A stretch of 7,252 nt of DNA from Acidobacteriota bacterium (GTDB lineage: Bacteria > Acidobacteriota > Aminicenantia > Aminicenantales > Saccharicenantaceae), in assembly GCA_003476685.1 (NCBI GenBank), contig DMVN01000055.1:1-7252 (forward strand), given 5' to 3'. Both the position numbers and the translations under genes were made by a program. Below, piece by piece: positions 5,716-7,252 of the stretch. The number at the start of each line of letters is the position of its first letter. Within the stretch, counting starts at the first letter, position 1. A model generated the notes under the pieces. It was given only the letters and a program-made list of their open reading frames with translations. It was not told the origin of the DNA and did not search any database.

Positions 5716-7252
5716 TTATTTATGCTCCATTTCATATTGCCCGGTGCACAGGCCCATTTCCTTCATCAGGTGGTGAGCGCCGGAGAATTTTTCGGTGATG
5801 AACAGGACATAGCGGATGTCCACGCTGATGGAACGCTGCCATTCGGGAATGATGTAGTAATCGCCGATGACGCTTTCATAGGTCATATCAAATATGATTC
5901 CCACCTGCTCGCCTTTAGCGTTGAGGGTCGGTGAGCCAGAATTACCGCCGGTGACGTTGGTGGTGTTGAGGAAGCAGGCTGGTACATCTTTGAGAATGGG
6001 GTCTTCAAAGCGGCCGAAATCGCGCTTCTGGTAAAGTTCTTTGAGCTTAGCTGGAACGTGGAAGGGAAATTCGCCGGTTTCTTTTTCCATCACGCCTTTG
6101 AGGGTGGTGATGGGCTTGTAGATGACGGCATCGCGCGGGCTGTAGCCCTCAACCAGACCGTAAGTGAAGCGAATGGTGCTGTTGGCGTCTGGTGCCAGCT
6201 TCCCTTCTTTCATTTCCAGGAGGGCCGCTTCGTAAAGCTTTTTGATGTCAGCTCTTTCTTGAGCCCAGGCTTTGCTCTCCTCGCGCACCACTTTGAGCTC
6301 TTTTTCCAGCTCAGCGGCCAGGTTGATAAAGGGGTCATTTAATTTCATCAATTCCGCCGGCTTCTTTTCCAGAAGCTCCAGTCGCTTCTGCGGGTCGCCG
6401 AGGATGGTATTTTTGTAAAGATTATCCACGTATTCATCTATGGCTTTTTCTGATTTCTGAGCCAGAAGAGCTCTAAAAGCAGCGGGCACTTTATCGGGCG
6501 GCAGGTTCATCATCTTCTTAAGCTGGTGCTTGAAGAACTCGCGGTCGGTGTTAAAAACATAGCCGCGTTCGGCCAACTGAATTCTCTGCTTGATGTAGGG
6601 CAGGTTGCGGTCCTGGTAGGCGGCTTCGCGGTCCTTATCAGGTTTCTGGCGTTCTAAGACGGTGCGGTAAATGGTATAAGCCTGAGAAAGGACGGTGGAG
6701 CCGAAGTAAGGGCTGATGATGTTGCTGAGAAGCTCGTTCTTGGCCGCAAACACATCGTAGCGCTTCATGTAATCAGCCATCTGGTCCAGGACTTTCCCGT
6801 ACTTTTTCTGCCGTTCGGGGCTGGCGTTGACCCAGGCTAAAAATTCTTTTTCCTGCTCTTTCTTGCGGGCAATCAGGTCTACTTTTTTCATGCCCTCCAC
6901 TTTGCCCTGCATGTTTTTGAGCGAGTTGTAAAGGCCCTTGAGCATGGAGGCGTAGCGGATTTCAGTTTCTTTATCACCCTTGCTGGCGTTTTCTATGAAG
7001 TTGATGATGTCCTGGAATTCCGCCATTCGCTTGACCATGGAGTTGAAGTCGTACTCTATTTCCACGGCCAGGTTGTTGCGGTAGGTGCGGCCAGGATAGC
7101 CCATGACAAAAGTAAAATCGCCTTCCTTAACGCCTTCGGTGGAAATCTTCAGCCAGACTTTGGGTTTGTAGGGAACGTTCTCCGGGCTGTAATCAACGCC
7201 AACTCCGTCTTTGGAAACGTAGGCTCTGAGGAAGGAAAAGTCGCAGGTGTGG
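5716..7252 (-). CDS. S46 family dipeptidyl-peptidase (DPP7/DPP11-like), partial at N-terminus
   Basis: A secreted or periplasmic serine peptidase that removes dipeptides from peptide N-termini. The 511 visible residues read open to the right edge; the ATG at 7104 is internal, because upstream codons continue the family pattern. H-T-C-D-F-S-F-L-R (1-9) contains the probable catalytic Asp (residue 4), and G-D-F-T-F-V-M-G-Y-P-G-R (44-55) is a family hallmark. A long charged helical region (about 75-330) corresponds to the helical domain that covers the active site. N-V-T-G-G-N-S-G-S-P (432-441) holds the catalytic Ser438. The Asp-Ser spacing of 434 residues agrees with P. gingivalis DPP11 (Asp227, Ser655). 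Missing: about 200-220 residues including the signal peptide and catalytic His. The residue 18 after the Ser, which sets specificity (Gly in DPP7, Arg in DPP11), is Met here. Converges on the response regulator; likely provides dipeptides for peptide fermentation (inference). Confidence 0.93.
   Translation of the reverse strand, partial: HTCDFSFLRAYVSKDGVGVDYSPENVPYKPKVWLKISTEGVKEGDFTFVMGYPGRTYRNNLAVEIEYDFNSMVKRMAEFQDIINFIENASKGDKETEIRYASMLKGLYNSLKNMQGKVEGMKKVDLIARKKEQEKEFLAWVNASPERQKKYGKVLDQMADYMKRYDVFAAKNELLSNIISPYFGSTVLSQAYTIYRTVLERQKPDKDREAAYQDRNLPYIKQRIQLAERGYVFNTDREFFKHQLKKMMNLPPDKVPAAFRALLAQKSEKAIDEYVDNLYKNTILGDPQKRLELLEKKPAELMKLNDPFINLAAELEKELKVVREESKAWAQERADIKKLYEAALLEMKEGKLAPDANSTIRFTYGLVEGYSPRDAVIYKPITTLKGVMEKETGEFPFHVPAKLKELYQKRDFGRFEDPILKDVPACFLNTTNVTGGNSGSPTLNAKGEQVGIIFDMTYESVIGDYYIIPEWQRSISVDIRYVLFITEKFSGAHHLMKEMGLCTGQYEMEHK

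Noticed and set aside
1..7252. CRISPR array, insertion sequence, attachment site or phage-defence cassette
   Set aside because: No regularly spaced repeats, transposase, terminal inverted repeats or defence-type domains are seen; all large open frames belong to known housekeeping, transport, signalling or peptidase families.

Overview
The window looks like a chromosomal piece of a bacterium with moderate to slightly high GC. All genes visible are ordinary bacterial ones. The S46 dipeptidyl-peptidase, the compact PstS lipoprotein and the YheS/Uup-like ABC-F protein together suggest an uncultured anaerobic lineage in or near Acidobacteriota or Candidatus Aminicenantes. That placement is inference only: S46 peptidases also occur in Bacteroidota and Proteobacteria, and no marker gene is present.

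Layout. (1) 1-2524, minus strand: the start of a high-affinity phosphate uptake operon, transcribed right to left as pstS, pstC, pstA. pstS and pstC overlap by 4 nt (ATGA). pstC and pstA are 10 nt apart, and the pstA ribosome-binding site overlaps the pstC stop. pstA runs off the left edge, where pstB and possibly phoU would be expected. A candidate promoter lies in the gap upstream of pstS. (2) 2682-4628, minus strand: a 648-residue ABC-F ATPase with two ABC domains, a P-site-tRNA-type linker and a C-terminal coiled coil, presumably a ribosome-associated translation factor. (3) 4629-5072: a 444-nt divergent intergenic region with candidate promoters for both flanking genes and several short palindromes. 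The best palindrome has 7-bp arms and overlaps the -35 of the rightward promoter. (4) 5073-5570, plus strand: a stand-alone receiver-domain response regulator with a short tail and no output domain. (5) 5571-5715: a convergent gap with a strong intrinsic terminator. (6) 5716-7252, minus strand: the C-terminal two thirds of an S46 dipeptidyl-peptidase whose N-terminus lies beyond the right edge.

The three pst products form one machine: PstS captures phosphate at the outer face of the membrane and passes it through the PstC-PstA channel, which an ATPase outside the window should energise. The other three genes have no visible functional link to it. The regulator is not a PhoB, because it lacks a DNA-binding domain. 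I see no complete new system here. The points most worth checking are a methionine at the substrate-specificity position of the S46 peptidase, a PstA coupling loop lacking its usual glutamate, and the palindromic promoter region of the orphan response regulator.
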